Part shown: piece by piece, positions 19,705 through 31,693 of the stretch
Numbering within the stretch: the first letter of the stretch is position 1
Layout of the letters: every line of letters starts with the position of its first letter
From: CAVURS01 sp963795385
Lineage (GTDB): Bacteria; Actinomycetota; Actinomycetes; Actinomycetales; CAVURS01
DNA length: 64,000 nt
Direction of reading: 5' to 3'
Assembly (NCBI GenBank): GCA_963795385.1
Contig: CAWCHK010000014.1
Span: forward strand, 372,001 to 436,000
Translations under genes and position numbers: made by a program
Notes under the pieces: model-generated
Told to the model about the DNA's origin: nothing
The model's database searches: none
Seen by the model: the letters and a program-made list of their open reading frames with translations, nothing else

Positions 19705-20295
19705 TCAGCCGATCAGGACGGCGCCCCAGAGCACCGCGCCGACGGCGAGCAGGAGGAACACCGCGACCCAGACCCCAGCGGGCACGTGCGTGAGGCGGGC
19801 CAGCTGGTCGGCGTCGGAGCCCCGGGCGCCGCGACCACGGAGGGACCCGCGCCGGGCGGCGTAGAGACCGAGCACCTCGCGCGGGGCGGCGAGCAGGAGG
19901 AACCACGTGACCAGATAGGCGAACGCCGCCTGCGCCCGCCCGGGCAGCCACCAGGTGACGGCGAACACCACGACGGCACTGGCGAGCACGGTCCAGGCGC
20001 CGAACCAGTTGCGCACCTGCACCAGGACTGCGGCGAGCAGGACCACTACCAGCCACAGCAGGAGCGCCGCGCGGCCCGCACCCAGGAGCCCGGCCGCACC
20101 GAGCCCGACGAGCGCGGGAGCCAGGTAGCCCGCCGCGAGCATCACGACCATCCCCGGGCCTCGGGGTCGCCCGACGGAGACGGTCACGCCGGAGCTGTCG
20201 GAGTGCAGCCGGATGCCGGCCAGCCGCCGACCGGTCAACAACGCGACGGCGGCGTGGCCGGCCTCGTGGACGATCGTCGAGACGTGCCGGCTCAC
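19705..20295 (-). CDS. M50B-like membrane metallopeptidase
   Basis: 196 residues from a GTG at 20293-20295. HEAGH near the N-terminus is the zinc-binding HExxH of site-2-type proteases, and five or six hydrophobic helices follow (MVVMLAAGYLAPALVGLG, ALLLWLVVVLLAAVLV and others). The frame stays open for 36 more codons upstream to a TAG at 20404-20406. That extension holds a convincing extra helix (VVAVAAVAALLLVA) but no ATG, GTG or TTG, so the true start may be non-canonical, possibly one of two ATC codons next to the TAG. It directly follows clpB. A role in membrane protein quality control is possible but is inferred only from position. Confidence 0.8.
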   Translation of the reverse strand: MSRHVSTIVHEAGHAAVALLTGRRLAGIRLHSDSSGVTVSVGRPRGPGMVVMLAAGYLAPALVGLGAAGLLGAGRAALLLWLVVVLLAAVLVQVRNWFGAWTVLASAVVVFAVTWWLPGRAQAAFAYLVTWFLLLAAPREVLGLYAARRGSLRGRGARGSDADQLARLTHVPAGVWVAVFLLLAVGAVLWGAVLIG

Positions 20296-20413
20296 CGACC
20301 ACGCGCGCGGGGTAGCGACGAGGAGCAGCGCGGCGACCGCCGCGACCGCGACGACCCAGGCCGGGGGTGCCGGTTGGACAGCCGTGAGGCGGGACCAGAT
20401 GATCTAGCGCCGC

Positions 20414-23026
<2,613 letters not shown>

Positions 23027-23072
23027 CAGGGGACCTGTTCCTAGCGGGGAGGGGACGAGGGCTTCGCCATGG

Positions 23073-23381
23073 TCAACGCGGGCCAAACTTGAGCGTATTC
23101 CGCTCAACTTCGAGGCGCGAGACGGTGAGGCCGTGGGCCGCGGGGCCCTGCAGCAGAGCACCGGACAGCGGGTCGAACTCGCTGCCGTGGCAGTTGCAGA
23201 TCAGCACCCCGTCGGCGGCCAGCTCGCCGTCCGCGGTGAAGGGGCAGCTCGCGTGCGGGCAGCGGTCCTCGGTCAGGACCCAGCCCTGCGCGGTGCGGAT
23301 CGCGGCCATCGCGGCACCGTCCACGTCGACCGCCACGATCGCCCCGAGGGGAGCTCCGGCGTCGACCTCGTCGAGCTTCAC
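23073..23381 (-). CDS. Rieske [2Fe-2S] ferredoxin
   Basis: 102 residues forming a single small Rieske domain. CPH near residue 42 and CNCHGSEFD near residue 63 supply the two cysteines and two histidines of the cluster. There is no membrane segment or catalytic domain, so it should be a soluble electron carrier. Its GTG start at 23379-23381 lies four bases after the stop of the P450 gene, which makes it the probable redox partner. The clpB HAIR box overlaps its last codons. Confidence 0.9.
   Translation of the reverse strand: MKLDEVDAGAPLGAIVAVDVDGAAMAAIRTAQGWVLTEDRCPHASCPFTADGELAADGVLICNCHGSEFDPLSGALLQGPAAHGLTVSRLEVERNTLKFGPR
23088..23108 (-). promoter_or_regulatory. HAIR-like HspR operator before clpB
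   Basis: CTTGAGC-N7-GCTCAAC resembles the HspR inverted repeat CTTGAGT-N7-ACTCAAG, with arms that match at six of seven positions. It lies about 60 bases upstream of the clpB start and within the 3' end of the Rieske gene. Confidence 0.75.
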
Positions 23382-23385
23382 CGGC

Positions 23386-24579
23386 TCACACGTCCCAGAC
23401 GACGGGCAGGGTCTTGGCGCCGCGGACGGCCCACCCGTGGACGTACGGCGGCTGGTCGGGGTCCAGCCGCAGGCCGGGCAGCCGGGCGAACATCTCCTCG
23501 ATCACCACCTGCCCGAGGGTGCGGGCCACCGAGTGCCCGACGCAGAAGTGCGTGCCGTACCCGAACGACACGTGCGGCTGCCGGGCCCGGTCGAGGTCGA
23601 AGAGGTCCGGGTCGTCGAAGCGCTCCGGGTCGCGGTTGGCCGACCCGATCACCAGCGCGACCTCCGTCCCGGCCGGGAAGAGCAGGCCACCGAGCTCCGC
23701 GTCGGTCCGCATGACCTTCTCGGTCATGCCGAACGGCGCCAGCCAGCGCAGGCCCTCGTCGATGGCGCGGGCCGACCAGGCGGCCGGGTCGGCGGCGACG
23801 CGGGCGGCCTGCTCCGGGCGGCCGAGCAGCCCGACCAGGGTGTTGGCGATCCCGTGCGCGGGCTCCTGGAACCCCCCGACGATCAGCACGCCGATGCTGC
23901 CGATCATCTGCTCGATCGATCGGGTCCGGCCCGGCGGCAGGCCGTCGTGCAGCAGGTGCGAGATCGCGCTGTCGTCGGGCGCCGCGACCAGCTCCGGGAG
24001 GCGGCGCTCGAGGTAGGCGATGACCTCGGCCTTGGCCGCGCGCCCTTGGGCCGCAACGGTTTCGCTCCGGCCGAAGTCCACCAGGTAGGCGCCGTAGAGC
24101 TTGAACCAGCGGGAGAGAGTCTCGTCGTCGACGTCGGTGAAGCCCAGGACGTCACCGACGGTCCGCTGGCTGATCGGCTCGAGGATCTCGCTGGAGGCCT
24201 CGGCCCGGCCGCGACCACGGACCGCCTCGACGTACTCCGCGGCGACGGCGCGCAAGTGGCTCTCGCGGTACCCCTGGACGGCGCGGGGGCGGAACGGCGG
24301 GTTCAGCGCATTGCGCATCTCCCGGTGCTCCTCGCCGCGCAGGCTGATCACGTTGGGGTTGCCGTAGACCGTGTTGAAGACGTCCTTCGCCGGCTCGAAG
24401 ACCTCGTCGTTGTTGCCGGCCTCGTCGCACAGGGCCCAGGTCGTCACGAACACCCGGCCGGCCTGCGGCACCCACGCGATGGGCTGGTTCTCCCGCAGCC
24501 ACCGGTACGTCGGGTAGGGGTCGCGCTCGAGCTCGTCCAGGCTGACGTCGTGGACGACCTCCGTCGCGAGCCGGCTCAC
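23386..24579 (-). CDS. Cytochrome P450 in the heat-shock operon
   Basis: 397 residues, a soluble bacterial class I P450. The heme loop FGYGTHFCVGHSVAR carries the cysteine ligand, and EGLR is the K-helix ExxR. The I-helix, which normally reads (A/G)Gx(D/E)T, is VGGFQEPAHG here: the acid is kept but the threonine is a proline, so oxygen activation may differ or another chemistry may be catalysed. The GTG start overlaps the hspR stop as GTGA, so translation is coupled to the heat-shock repressor gene, and the Rieske ferredoxin follows four bases after its stop. The substrate cannot be inferred. Codon use looks like that of the neighbours. Confidence 0.93.
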   Translation of the reverse strand: MSRLATEVVHDVSLDELERDPYPTYRWLRENQPIAWVPQAGRVFVTTWALCDEAGNNDEVFEPAKDVFNTVYGNPNVISLRGEEHREMRNALNPPFRPRAVQGYRESHLRAVAAEYVEAVRGRGRAEASSEILEPISQRTVGDVLGFTDVDDETLSRWFKLYGAYLVDFGRSETVAAQGRAAKAEVIAYLERRLPELVAAPDDSAISHLLHDGLPPGRTRSIEQMIGSIGVLIVGGFQEPAHGIANTLVGLLGRPEQAARVAADPAAWSARAIDEGLRWLAPFGMTEKVMRTDAELGGLLFPAGTEVALVIGSANRDPERFDDPDLFDLDRARQPHVSFGYGTHFCVGHSVARTLGQVVIEEMFARLPGLRLDPDQPPYVHGWAVRGAKTLPVVWDV

Positions 24580-25052
24580 TCGGGCCTCCAGACGACGAGG
24601 GACCTGCCCGGCCCGAAGGCCGAGCGGGGCGGGCGCCGACCGCGCGGCACGCTGACGATGTCACCCGAGGGGGCGGCCGTGAAGACCCGGTGCTGCGAAC
24701 CCGCTGCGAGCTGCACCCGCTCGACCTGGTCGAGCAGCTCGGAGACCCTGTGCCGCAACGCATCCACCTGCGTCTCGAGCTCGAGGATGCGCTTGATGCC
24801 GGCCAGGTTGACGCCGTCGTCCTGGGAGAGTCGCTGGACCTCGCGCAGCATGGCGACATCGCGCGAGGAGTAGCGGCGACCCCGGCCGGAGGCCCGCCCC
24901 GGCGAGACCAGGCCGAGCCGGTCGTACTGCCGCAGGGTCTGCGGGTGCATCCCGGCCAGCTGGGCCGCGACGGAGATCACGAAGACCGCGGCGTCCTCGT
25001 CGAACGCCGGGTCGGGTTGCTGCTCCCGGCCGCTGCCCGTCCTCGACGCCAC
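24576..25052 (-). CDS. hspR: Heat-shock repressor HspR (MerR family)
   Basis: 158 residues starting at a GTG at 25050-25052, one base after the dnaJ stop. The MerR-type winged helix (VFVISVAAQLAGMHPQTLRQYDRLGLVSPGR, split here by its turn) is followed by RRYSSRDVAMLREVQRLSQ and a coiled coil (LELETQVDALRHRVSELLDQV). The short hydrophobic end GRSLVVWRP is typical of HspR. It represses dnaK and clpB by binding HAIR sites, with DnaK as co-repressor in Streptomyces. Its stop overlaps the P450 start. Confidence 0.93.
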   Translation of the reverse strand: MASRTGSGREQQPDPAFDEDAAVFVISVAAQLAGMHPQTLRQYDRLGLVSPGRASGRGRRYSSRDVAMLREVQRLSQDDGVNLAGIKRILELETQVDALRHRVSELLDQVERVQLAAGSQHRVFTAAPSGDIVSVPRGRRPPRSAFGPGRSLVVWRPE

Positions 25053-25053
25053 G

Positions 25054-26100
<1,047 letters not shown>

Positions 26101-26132
26101 CGGCGTCCCTCCTCTCGAGCGCTAGGGGCGAA

Positions 26133-26789
26133 CTATGCCGGGTCGGCGACGGCGACCCGGGCCGCGCGCAGCACGCGCTCGCCCTGCCGGTAGCCCGGCT
26201 GCAGGACCTGGGTCACCGTGGTCACGTCGACGCCCTCGCCCAGGTCGGCCTGGGTGTGCATCAACGCCTCGTGCACGGACGGGTCGAACGGCTCGCCGGC
26301 GGCGCCGAAGCGCTCCAGGCCGTAGCGGCCCAGCACCGCCTCGAGCTTGTCGGCGATCGCTGCGAACGGGCCGTCGAGATCGCCGTGCTGGCGGGCCAGG
26401 TGGATGTCGTCGAGCACCGGCAGCAGCGCCTCGAGCACGCTCCCGACGGCGCCGTCGCGGGCGACGTCGCGGTCGCGCTCGACCCGCTTGCGGTAGTTGA
26501 CGTACTCCGCCTGCAGCCGCTGCAGGTCGCCCAGCCGCTCTGCCGCGAGGGCCGCGTCCCCGGACGGGGTGTCGGCCGGAGCGTCCGCCTGCGGCCCTGG
26601 CGCTGACGTCTCGGCCGGTGCGGCCTCGGGCGCGGGCACCGCGGAGCCGGCGGGGGGCTGGCGCACCTGGCCGGTCTCGGGGTCGATGCGGCGCTTGTCG
26701 CGCACGACCGGGCCCTGCTGGGAGGCGGCCTCAGCCGCCTCCCGGGCCTCACCCTCGCCGTACGACGCGCTATGCGGGTCCGGCGTCAT
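26133..26789 (-). CDS. grpE: Nucleotide exchange factor GrpE
   Basis: 218 residues. A disordered Ala/Pro-rich N-terminus leads to the GrpE coiled coil (LGDLQRLQAEYVNYRKRVER) and the beta domain with GAAGEPFDPSVHEALMH and VLQPGYRQGERVLRAARVAV. It opens the DnaK nucleotide site for ADP release. The start is the ATG at 26787-26789, which overlaps the dnaK stop as TGATG; a GTG one codon earlier is also possible. Part of the dnaK-grpE-dnaJ-hspR operon. Confidence 0.95.
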   Translation of the reverse strand: MTPDPHSASYGEGEAREAAEAASQQGPVVRDKRRIDPETGQVRQPPAGSAVPAPEAAPAETSAPGPQADAPADTPSGDAALAAERLGDLQRLQAEYVNYRKRVERDRDVARDGAVGSVLEALLPVLDDIHLARQHGDLDGPFAAIADKLEAVLGRYGLERFGAAGEPFDPSVHEALMHTQADLGEGVDVTTVTQVLQPGYRQGERVLRAARVAVADPA

Positions 26790-28690
26790 CACTTGTCCTC
26801 GTCGACGACCTCGGCGTCGACCACGTCGTCGTCACCGCCGGCGTTATCACCGGTCGAGCCGCCCTCGGACGAGCCTGCTCCGCCGGACGCGTCCGCCGGG
26901 GAGGCACCCTCGGCGCTCTCGGCCTGCTGGGCCGCGGCATACATCGCCGTCCCCAGCTCCTGGCTGACCTTGGCGAGCGCCTCGGACTTCTCCGAGATCT
27001 CGGCCGGCGTCGCGCCACTGCCGTCCTTGAGCGCGGCCTTGAGGTCGGTCAGCGCGGTCTCGACCGGCTCCCGCGAGTCGGCGGGGAGCTTGTCCTCGTT
27101 GTCCTTGAGGAACTTCTCGGTCGAGTAGACGAGCTGCTCCGCACCGTTGCGGGCCTCGGCCTCCTCGCGGCGGCGCTTGTCCTCCTCGGCGTGGGCCTCG
27201 GCGTCCTTCACCATCCGCTCGATCTCGTCCTTCGGCAGCGCGCTGCCGCCGGAGATCGTCATCGACTGCTCCTTGCCGGTGCCCCGGTCCTTGGCGGACA
27301 CGTGCACGATGCCGTTCGCGTCGATGTCGAAGGTGACCTCGATCTGCGGGATGTTCCGCGGCGCCGGCGCGATGCCGGTCAGCTCGAAGGTGCCCAGCGG
27401 CTTGTTGTCCCGGGCCAGCTCGCGCTCGCCCTGGAAGACCTGGATCAGCACGCTCGGCTGGTTGTCGTCGGCCGTCGTGAAGACCTCGCTGCGCTTGGTC
27501 GGGATCGCCGTGTTGCGCTCGATCAGCTTGGTCATCAGTCCGCCCTGCGTCTCGATGCCCAGCGACAGCGGCGTGACGTCGATCAGCAGCACGTCCTTGC
27601 GCTCGCCCTTGAGGACGCCGGCCTGCAGCGCTGCGCCGACGGCGACGACCTCGTCCGGGTTGACGCCCTTGTTGGGCTCCTTGCCGCCGGTCAGCTCCTT
27701 GACGACCTCGGTCACCGCGGGCATCCGGGTCGAGCCGCCCACCAGCACGATGTGGTCGATGTCGCCGACCTTGATGCCGGCGTCGGAGATCACCGAGCGG
27801 AACGGCGCCTTGGTGCGCTCGAGCAGGTCGGAGGTCATCTGCTCGAACTGGGCCCGGGTGAGCGACTCGTCCAGGTGGATCGGGCCGTTCTCGGTCATCG
27901 ACAAGTACTGCAGCGAGATGTTGGTGCTGGTCGCGGTCGACAGCTCCTTCTTGGCCTGCTCGGCCGCCTCGCGCAGGCGCTGCATGGCGATCTTGTCCTT
28001 GGCCAGGTCGACGCCGTACGAGTTCTTCACGACCGTGAGCAGGTGGTCGACGACCCGCTGGTCCCAGTCGTCGCCGCCGAGGTGGTTGTCACCGCTGGTC
28101 GAGCGGACCTGGATCGTGGAGAAGTCGTCCTCGTCCTTGCCGACCTCGAGCAGGGACACGTCGAACGTCCCGCCGCCCAGGTCGAAGACGAGGATCAGCT
28201 CGTCCTCCTTGCCCTTGTCCAGGCCGTAGGCCAGGGCCGCGGCGGTCGGCTCGTTGATGATCCGCAGGACGTTCAGGCCCGCGACCTCGCCGGCCTCCTT
28301 GGTGGCCGTGCGCTGGGCGTCGTTGAAGTACGCCGGCACGGTGATCACCGCGTCGGTGACGGGCTCGCCGAGGTAGCTCTCGGCGTCCCGCTTGAGCTTC
28401 TGCAGGATCCGGGCGCTGATCTCCTGCGGCGTGTAGGACTTGCCGTCGATGTCGACGGTCCAGTCCGTGCCGATGTGCCGCTTGACCGAGCGGATGGTCC
28501 GGTCGACGTTGGTGACGGCCTGGCGCTTGGCGATCTCGCCGACCAGGACCTCGGAGTTCTTGGCGAAGGCCACGACCGACGGTGTGGTCCGGCCGCCCTC
28601 GGCGTTGGCGATGACGGTGGGCTCGCCACCCTCGAGGACGGCGACCACGGAGTTCGTGGTGCCCAGGTCGATACCGACTGCACGTGCCAT
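26789..28690 (-). CDS. dnaK: Chaperone protein DnaK (Hsp70)
   Basis: 633 residues with the actin-like ATPase domain (VGIDLGTTNSVVAVLEGG, IINEPTAAALAYGLDKG, VFDLGGGTFDVSLLEVG), the linker and the substrate-binding domain (DVTPLSLGIETQGG), ending in AEVVDEDK. It is the first gene of the heat-shock operon. Two HAIR elements between 28726 and 28810 lie upstream of its start, so it should be repressed by HspR at normal temperature. Confidence 0.98.
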   Translation of the reverse strand: MARAVGIDLGTTNSVVAVLEGGEPTVIANAEGGRTTPSVVAFAKNSEVLVGEIAKRQAVTNVDRTIRSVKRHIGTDWTVDIDGKSYTPQEISARILQKLKRDAESYLGEPVTDAVITVPAYFNDAQRTATKEAGEVAGLNVLRIINEPTAAALAYGLDKGKEDELILVFDLGGGTFDVSLLEVGKDEDDFSTIQVRSTSGDNHLGGDDWDQRVVDHLLTVVKNSYGVDLAKDKIAMQRLREAAEQAKKELSTATSTNISLQYLSMTENGPIHLDESLTRAQFEQMTSDLLERTKAPFRSVISDAGIKVGDIDHIVLVGGSTRMPAVTEVVKELTGGKEPNKGVNPDEVVAVGAALQAGVLKGERKDVLLIDVTPLSLGIETQGGLMTKLIERNTAIPTKRSEVFTTADDNQPSVLIQVFQGERELARDNKPLGTFELTGIAPAPRNIPQIEVTFDIDANGIVHVSAKDRGTGKEQSMTISGGSALPKDEIERMVKDAEAHAEEDKRRREEAEARNGAEQLVYSTEKFLKDNEDKLPADSREPVETALTDLKAALKDGSGATPAEISEKSEALAKVSQELGTAMYAAAQQAESAEGASPADASGGAGSSEGGSTGDNAGGDDDVVDAEVVDEDK

Positions 28691-28725
28691 GGGTGATCCA
28701 TCTCCTGCGTTGAGGTGTGTACGGG

Positions 28726-28746
28726 CTTGAGTGAACCTGGCTCAAG
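28726..28746 (-). promoter_or_regulatory. HAIR element 1 before dnaK
   Basis: CTTGAGT-N7-GCTCAAG differs from the HspR consensus CTTGAGT-N7-ACTCAAG at a single base. It lies 35 bases upstream of the dnaK start. Confidence 0.9.
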
Positions 28747-28789
28747 TCTTCGGCGGCAGTCTCACTCATGTCAAACCGGATCGTCAAAT

Positions 28790-28810
28790 CTTGAGTCCAC
28801 TCGGCTCAAC
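28790..28810 (-). promoter_or_regulatory. HAIR element 2 before dnaK
   Basis: CTTGAGT-N7-GCTCAAC is a second HspR-type inverted repeat, 64 bases from the first. The paired sites suggest cooperative HspR binding. Confidence 0.85.
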
Positions 28811-28865
28811 CTTGTGCGGTGGCGGTCGATTCCAGGTTTGGGCGAACGGGTGAGTCAGATCCACA

Positions 28866-28890
28866 ACAAGAGTTGTACAAGACCTCTTGT
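28866..28890. promoter_or_regulatory. Nested palindrome before the ArsR-type repressor gene
   Basis: ACAAGAG at 28866-28872 and CTCTTGT at 28884-28890 are exact inverted arms around a second palindrome, TTGTACAA at 28873-28880. It lies 18 bases before the repressor start and is a good candidate for its own operator. Confidence 0.7.
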
Positions 28891-28907
28891 GGGTCTACCG
28901 TGAAGGC

Positions 28908-29489
28908 ATGACCTCCACCCCCCGGCCCGGGATCCGCACGATCCGCGACGCGAAGGCCCTGTCCGCGCTGGCCAACCCGTTCCGCTCCCGCCTGCTGGAC
29001 GCCCTGCACCTGGACGGCCCCTCGACCGCGTCGTCACTGGCCCGCCGGACCGGGCAGGCCGTCGGCAGCGTCAGCCATCACATGAAGGTGCTCGCCGAGG
29101 CCGGGCTGGTCGAGGAGGCACCGGAGCTGGCCAAGGACCGGCGCGAGCGCTGGTGGCGGCTGGTCTCGACCGGCTTCCGCTGGTCGACGGCCGAGTTCGC
29201 CGACGACCCGAGCGCCGTCGCCGCCGCGCTCTCGGCGGAGTCGGTCGGCCTGCGCCGCCAGTTCGAGCGAGCCGGCGAGTGGCTGGACAACCACGAGGCG
29301 GCCGGCGAGTGGGGCGACGCGGCCTTCGCCACGCAGTACTGGCTCAAGCTCACCCCCGAGGAGCTGCGCGAGCTCGGCGAGGAGATCCTCGACCTCGGGC
29401 AGCGCTGGCGCGAGCGGCCGGTCCCCGACGACGGACAGGAGCGGGAGTCCGTGCTGGTCTTCGCGCGCGCCTTCCCGGCGCAGCCGTGA
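28908..29489 (+). CDS. ArsR-family winged-helix repressor
   Basis: 193 residues. The N-terminal helix-turn-helix (AKALSALANPFRSRLLDAL, SSLARRTGQAVGSVSHHMKVLAEAGLVEE) matches ArsR-type regulators of the helix-turn-helix_20 kind that sit next to MFS exporters. The C-terminal half is a helical extension of unknown ligand specificity, without an obvious metal-binding cysteine set. The start is the ATG at 28908 behind GAAGG, preceded by a palindromic operator. Its stop overlaps the start of the MFS gene as GTGA, so it probably controls that exporter. It is divergent from dnaK. Confidence 0.88.
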   Translation: MTSTPRPGIRTIRDAKALSALANPFRSRLLDALHLDGPSTASSLARRTGQAVGSVSHHMKVLAEAGLVEEAPELAKDRRERWWRLVSTGFRWSTAEFADDPSAVAAALSAESVGLRRQFERAGEWLDNHEAAGEWGDAAFATQYWLKLTPEELRELGEEILDLGQRWRERPVPDDGQERESVLVFARAFPAQP

Positions 29490-30784
29490 CGACCCGTACG
29501 CCGGCGGCGCCGGCCCTCCCGAAGGCCGTCACCCTGCGGCACAACCGCGAGTTCCAGCTGCTCTGGCTCGGCGAGGGCGTCAGCGTCCTCGGCAACGCCA
29601 CGACCGCGGTCCTGCTCCCGCTGCTGGCCGTGGTCGGCTTCGGCGCCGGCCCGGGCTGGATGGGGGCGCTGACCGCCGCGGCCTGGCTGCCGTGGCTCGT
29701 CGTCGGGCTGCCGGCCGGCGCCTGGGTGGACCGGATGCGCCCGCGGCCCGTGATGATCGTCAGCGACCTCGCGGCGGCCGCGCTGCTCGCCAGCATCCCG
29801 GTCGGCCACGTCCTGGGGGTGCTGACCCTGGGCCAGCTGTTCGTCGTCGCCCTCGGCAGCGGGGTGTGCACGGTCTTCTTCCGTACGGCGTACGTCAAGC
29901 TGATCCCCGACGTCGCGGGCGAAGGCCAGCTCGAGTCGGCCAACGCCCGGCTCTTCGGCACCGAGTCGGCCATGCAGGTCATCGGCCCGGGCGTGGGCGG
30001 CCTTCTGGTGCAATGGTTCTCGGCGGCGTTCGGGCTGCTGCTCGACTCGGTCAGCTTCGTCGTGTCCGCGCTCTGCCTGTGGCGGATCCGGCCCGCGGAC
30101 ACCGGTGGGCCAGCAGTCCCGGCCGGCGTGGGCGCCCGCCGTACGCCGCTGGGCGAGCAGATCCGCGAGGGCGTCCGGTTCGTTCGCGGGGACCGCTACG
30201 CCCGGTGGCTGACCGTCATCGGCGGCGTCTCCAACCTCGGCCTCACCGGCTACGCGTCCCTGCTGGTGCTGTTCCTGGTCCGCGACCTCGGGCTGTCGGC
30301 GTCCCGCGTCGGTCTGGTGCTGGCGGTCGGGAGCGTCGGTGGCCTGCTCGGCTCGCTGGTGGCGACCCGGCTGGCTCGCCGGCTGGGCTCCGGGCGGGCG
30401 TCGACGGTGCTGCTGCTCTGTGGCGGGCCACCCGCGCTGCTGGTGCCGCTGGCCCGGCCCGGCTGGCGGGTCGGGGTCCTCGTCCTCGGGCTCACGCTGG
30501 TCGGCGTCTGCGTCGTGGCCGGCAACGTCGTCCGCAGCGCCTGGCGCCAGCGCTACGTCCCGCGCGAGCTGATGGGCCGGGTCGTGACGACCATGCAGAT
30601 GGTCAACTTCGGCACCATGCCGGTGGCCGGGGTGCTGGCCGGCTGGATGGGTTCGCACGTCGGGGTGCGGGCCACCATCGCGATCATGGCGGCGGTGCAC
30701 GCCGGCGCCTGCCTGAGCATCCTGGCCAGCCCGTTCCGCGGGCTGCGCGAGCTGCCGGCTCCGCCTCTGGCCGGCCGTTCGTAA
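29486..30784 (+). CDS. MFS transporter, EntS/macrolide-efflux-like
   Basis: 432 residues with about twelve hydrophobic helices. It begins RHNREFQLLWLGEGVSVLGN, the usual opening of the MFS_3 (enterobactin exporter EntS / MefA) group, and has the loop motif GLPAGAWVDRMRPRPV between helices 2 and 3. It should export a small molecule by proton antiport. The start is a GTG at 29486 that overlaps the repressor stop, giving a self-regulated repressor-exporter pair. The substrate is unknown. Confidence 0.9.
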   Translation: MTTRTPAAPALPKAVTLRHNREFQLLWLGEGVSVLGNATTAVLLPLLAVVGFGAGPGWMGALTAAAWLPWLVVGLPAGAWVDRMRPRPVMIVSDLAAAALLASIPVGHVLGVLTLGQLFVVALGSGVCTVFFRTAYVKLIPDVAGEGQLESANARLFGTESAMQVIGPGVGGLLVQWFSAAFGLLLDSVSFVVSALCLWRIRPADTGGPAVPAGVGARRTPLGEQIREGVRFVRGDRYARWLTVIGGVSNLGLTGYASLLVLFLVRDLGLSASRVGLVLAVGSVGGLLGSLVATRLARRLGSGRASTVLLLCGGPPALLVPLARPGWRVGVLVLGLTLVGVCVVAGNVVRSAWRQRYVPRELMGRVVTTMQMVNFGTMPVAGVLAGWMGSHVGVRATIAIMAAVHAGACLSILASPFRGLRELPAPPLAGRS

Positions 30785-30844
30785 GCCATCGCCCGCTCCT
30801 GGGGGCACTCGCTCACGAACGTCGAGCCTCGGCCCGCCGCAGGG

Positions 30845-31570
30845 CTACCTGTCGTCGCTCTTGCCCGAGCCTCCGCCGTCGTCCGAGCCGCCCTTGCCCG
30901 AGCCCCCGCCCGACTGACCCGACCCGCCCGAACCCGAGCCGCCCGAACCGGATCCGCCCGACCCCGAGCCGCCGGACCCCGAGCCGCCCGACCCCGAGCC
31001 GCCCGACCCCGAGCCGCCACGGTTGGTGCCGCCGCCGTGGTCGTCCGGCGACGTCGCTGATGGGCGCGCCGTCGCGGGCGCCGTGCTCCCGGATCCCGAC
31101 CCGGACCCGGACCCGGAGTCCTGGGTCACCACGGCCCGCCCGGCCACGCACGTGGCGCGGACCTCGACCGACCGACGACCGGACCGCGTGAACTCCATGG
31201 TCAGCGTCTTCGGCCCGCCCGGGGTGTACTCGACCTTCCAGCCCTGGGCCGGGATCGCGCTCTGCAGCGAGACCGCGCCGCCCGGCCCACAGGTCGCGGC
31301 CACGCGCCCGCCCACGGTGGTGAGCGCGGACGGCCCGCCCGGCGTCGCGGCCGTGCTGGTCGCCGTCGACGTCGCGGCGCCAGCCCCACCGGACAGTCGC
31401 GGCCCGGACGAACCCAGCAACGAGACGCCGGCCCGGTCCACCACCAGCCAGCCGGCCGTCGCGGTGACGGCCACCACCGCACACCAACCCAGCACGACCA
31501 ACGCCGCTGCGAGGCCACGACGGGTGGGCGCGCCCGGGCTCGTCAGCTCGGGACTGCCGATCTCAGGCAT
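30845..31570 (-). CDS. Membrane-anchored protein with a Gly/Ser repeat tail
   Basis: 241 residues. A short Pro-rich cytoplasmic start is followed by one membrane helix (GLAAALVVLGWCAVVAVTATAGWLVV), here split as GLAAALVVLGW and CAVVAVTATAGWLVV, then a Thr/Ala linker and a small domain of about 75 residues with two cysteines (VAATCGPGGAV and EVRATCVAGRAVV) that could form a disulfide. The end is a run of GSGSG and then GGSGS units followed by charged residues. No family was recognised. Divergent from the response regulator, with 123 bases between. Confidence 0.7.
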   Translation of the reverse strand: MPEIGSPELTSPGAPTRRGLAAALVVLGWCAVVAVTATAGWLVVDRAGVSLLGSSGPRLSGGAGAATSTATSTAATPGGPSALTTVGGRVAATCGPGGAVSLQSAIPAQGWKVEYTPGGPKTLTMEFTRSGRRSVEVRATCVAGRAVVTQDSGSGSGSGSGSTAPATARPSATSPDDHGGGTNRGGSGSGGSGSGGSGSGGSGSGGSGSGGSGSGGSGQSGGGSGKGGSDDGGGSGKSDDR

Positions 31571-31693
31571 GCCGTCCAGCCTCTCTCATCGGTTGCACTC
31601 GCGGGTCAGGTTCGCGCCGGCGTACCGGTGACCGGTGCCGTGCACCGGCCGAATGCCCTCGTGAACCCTTCGGCTCGGCGTAGGTTTCCCTTC

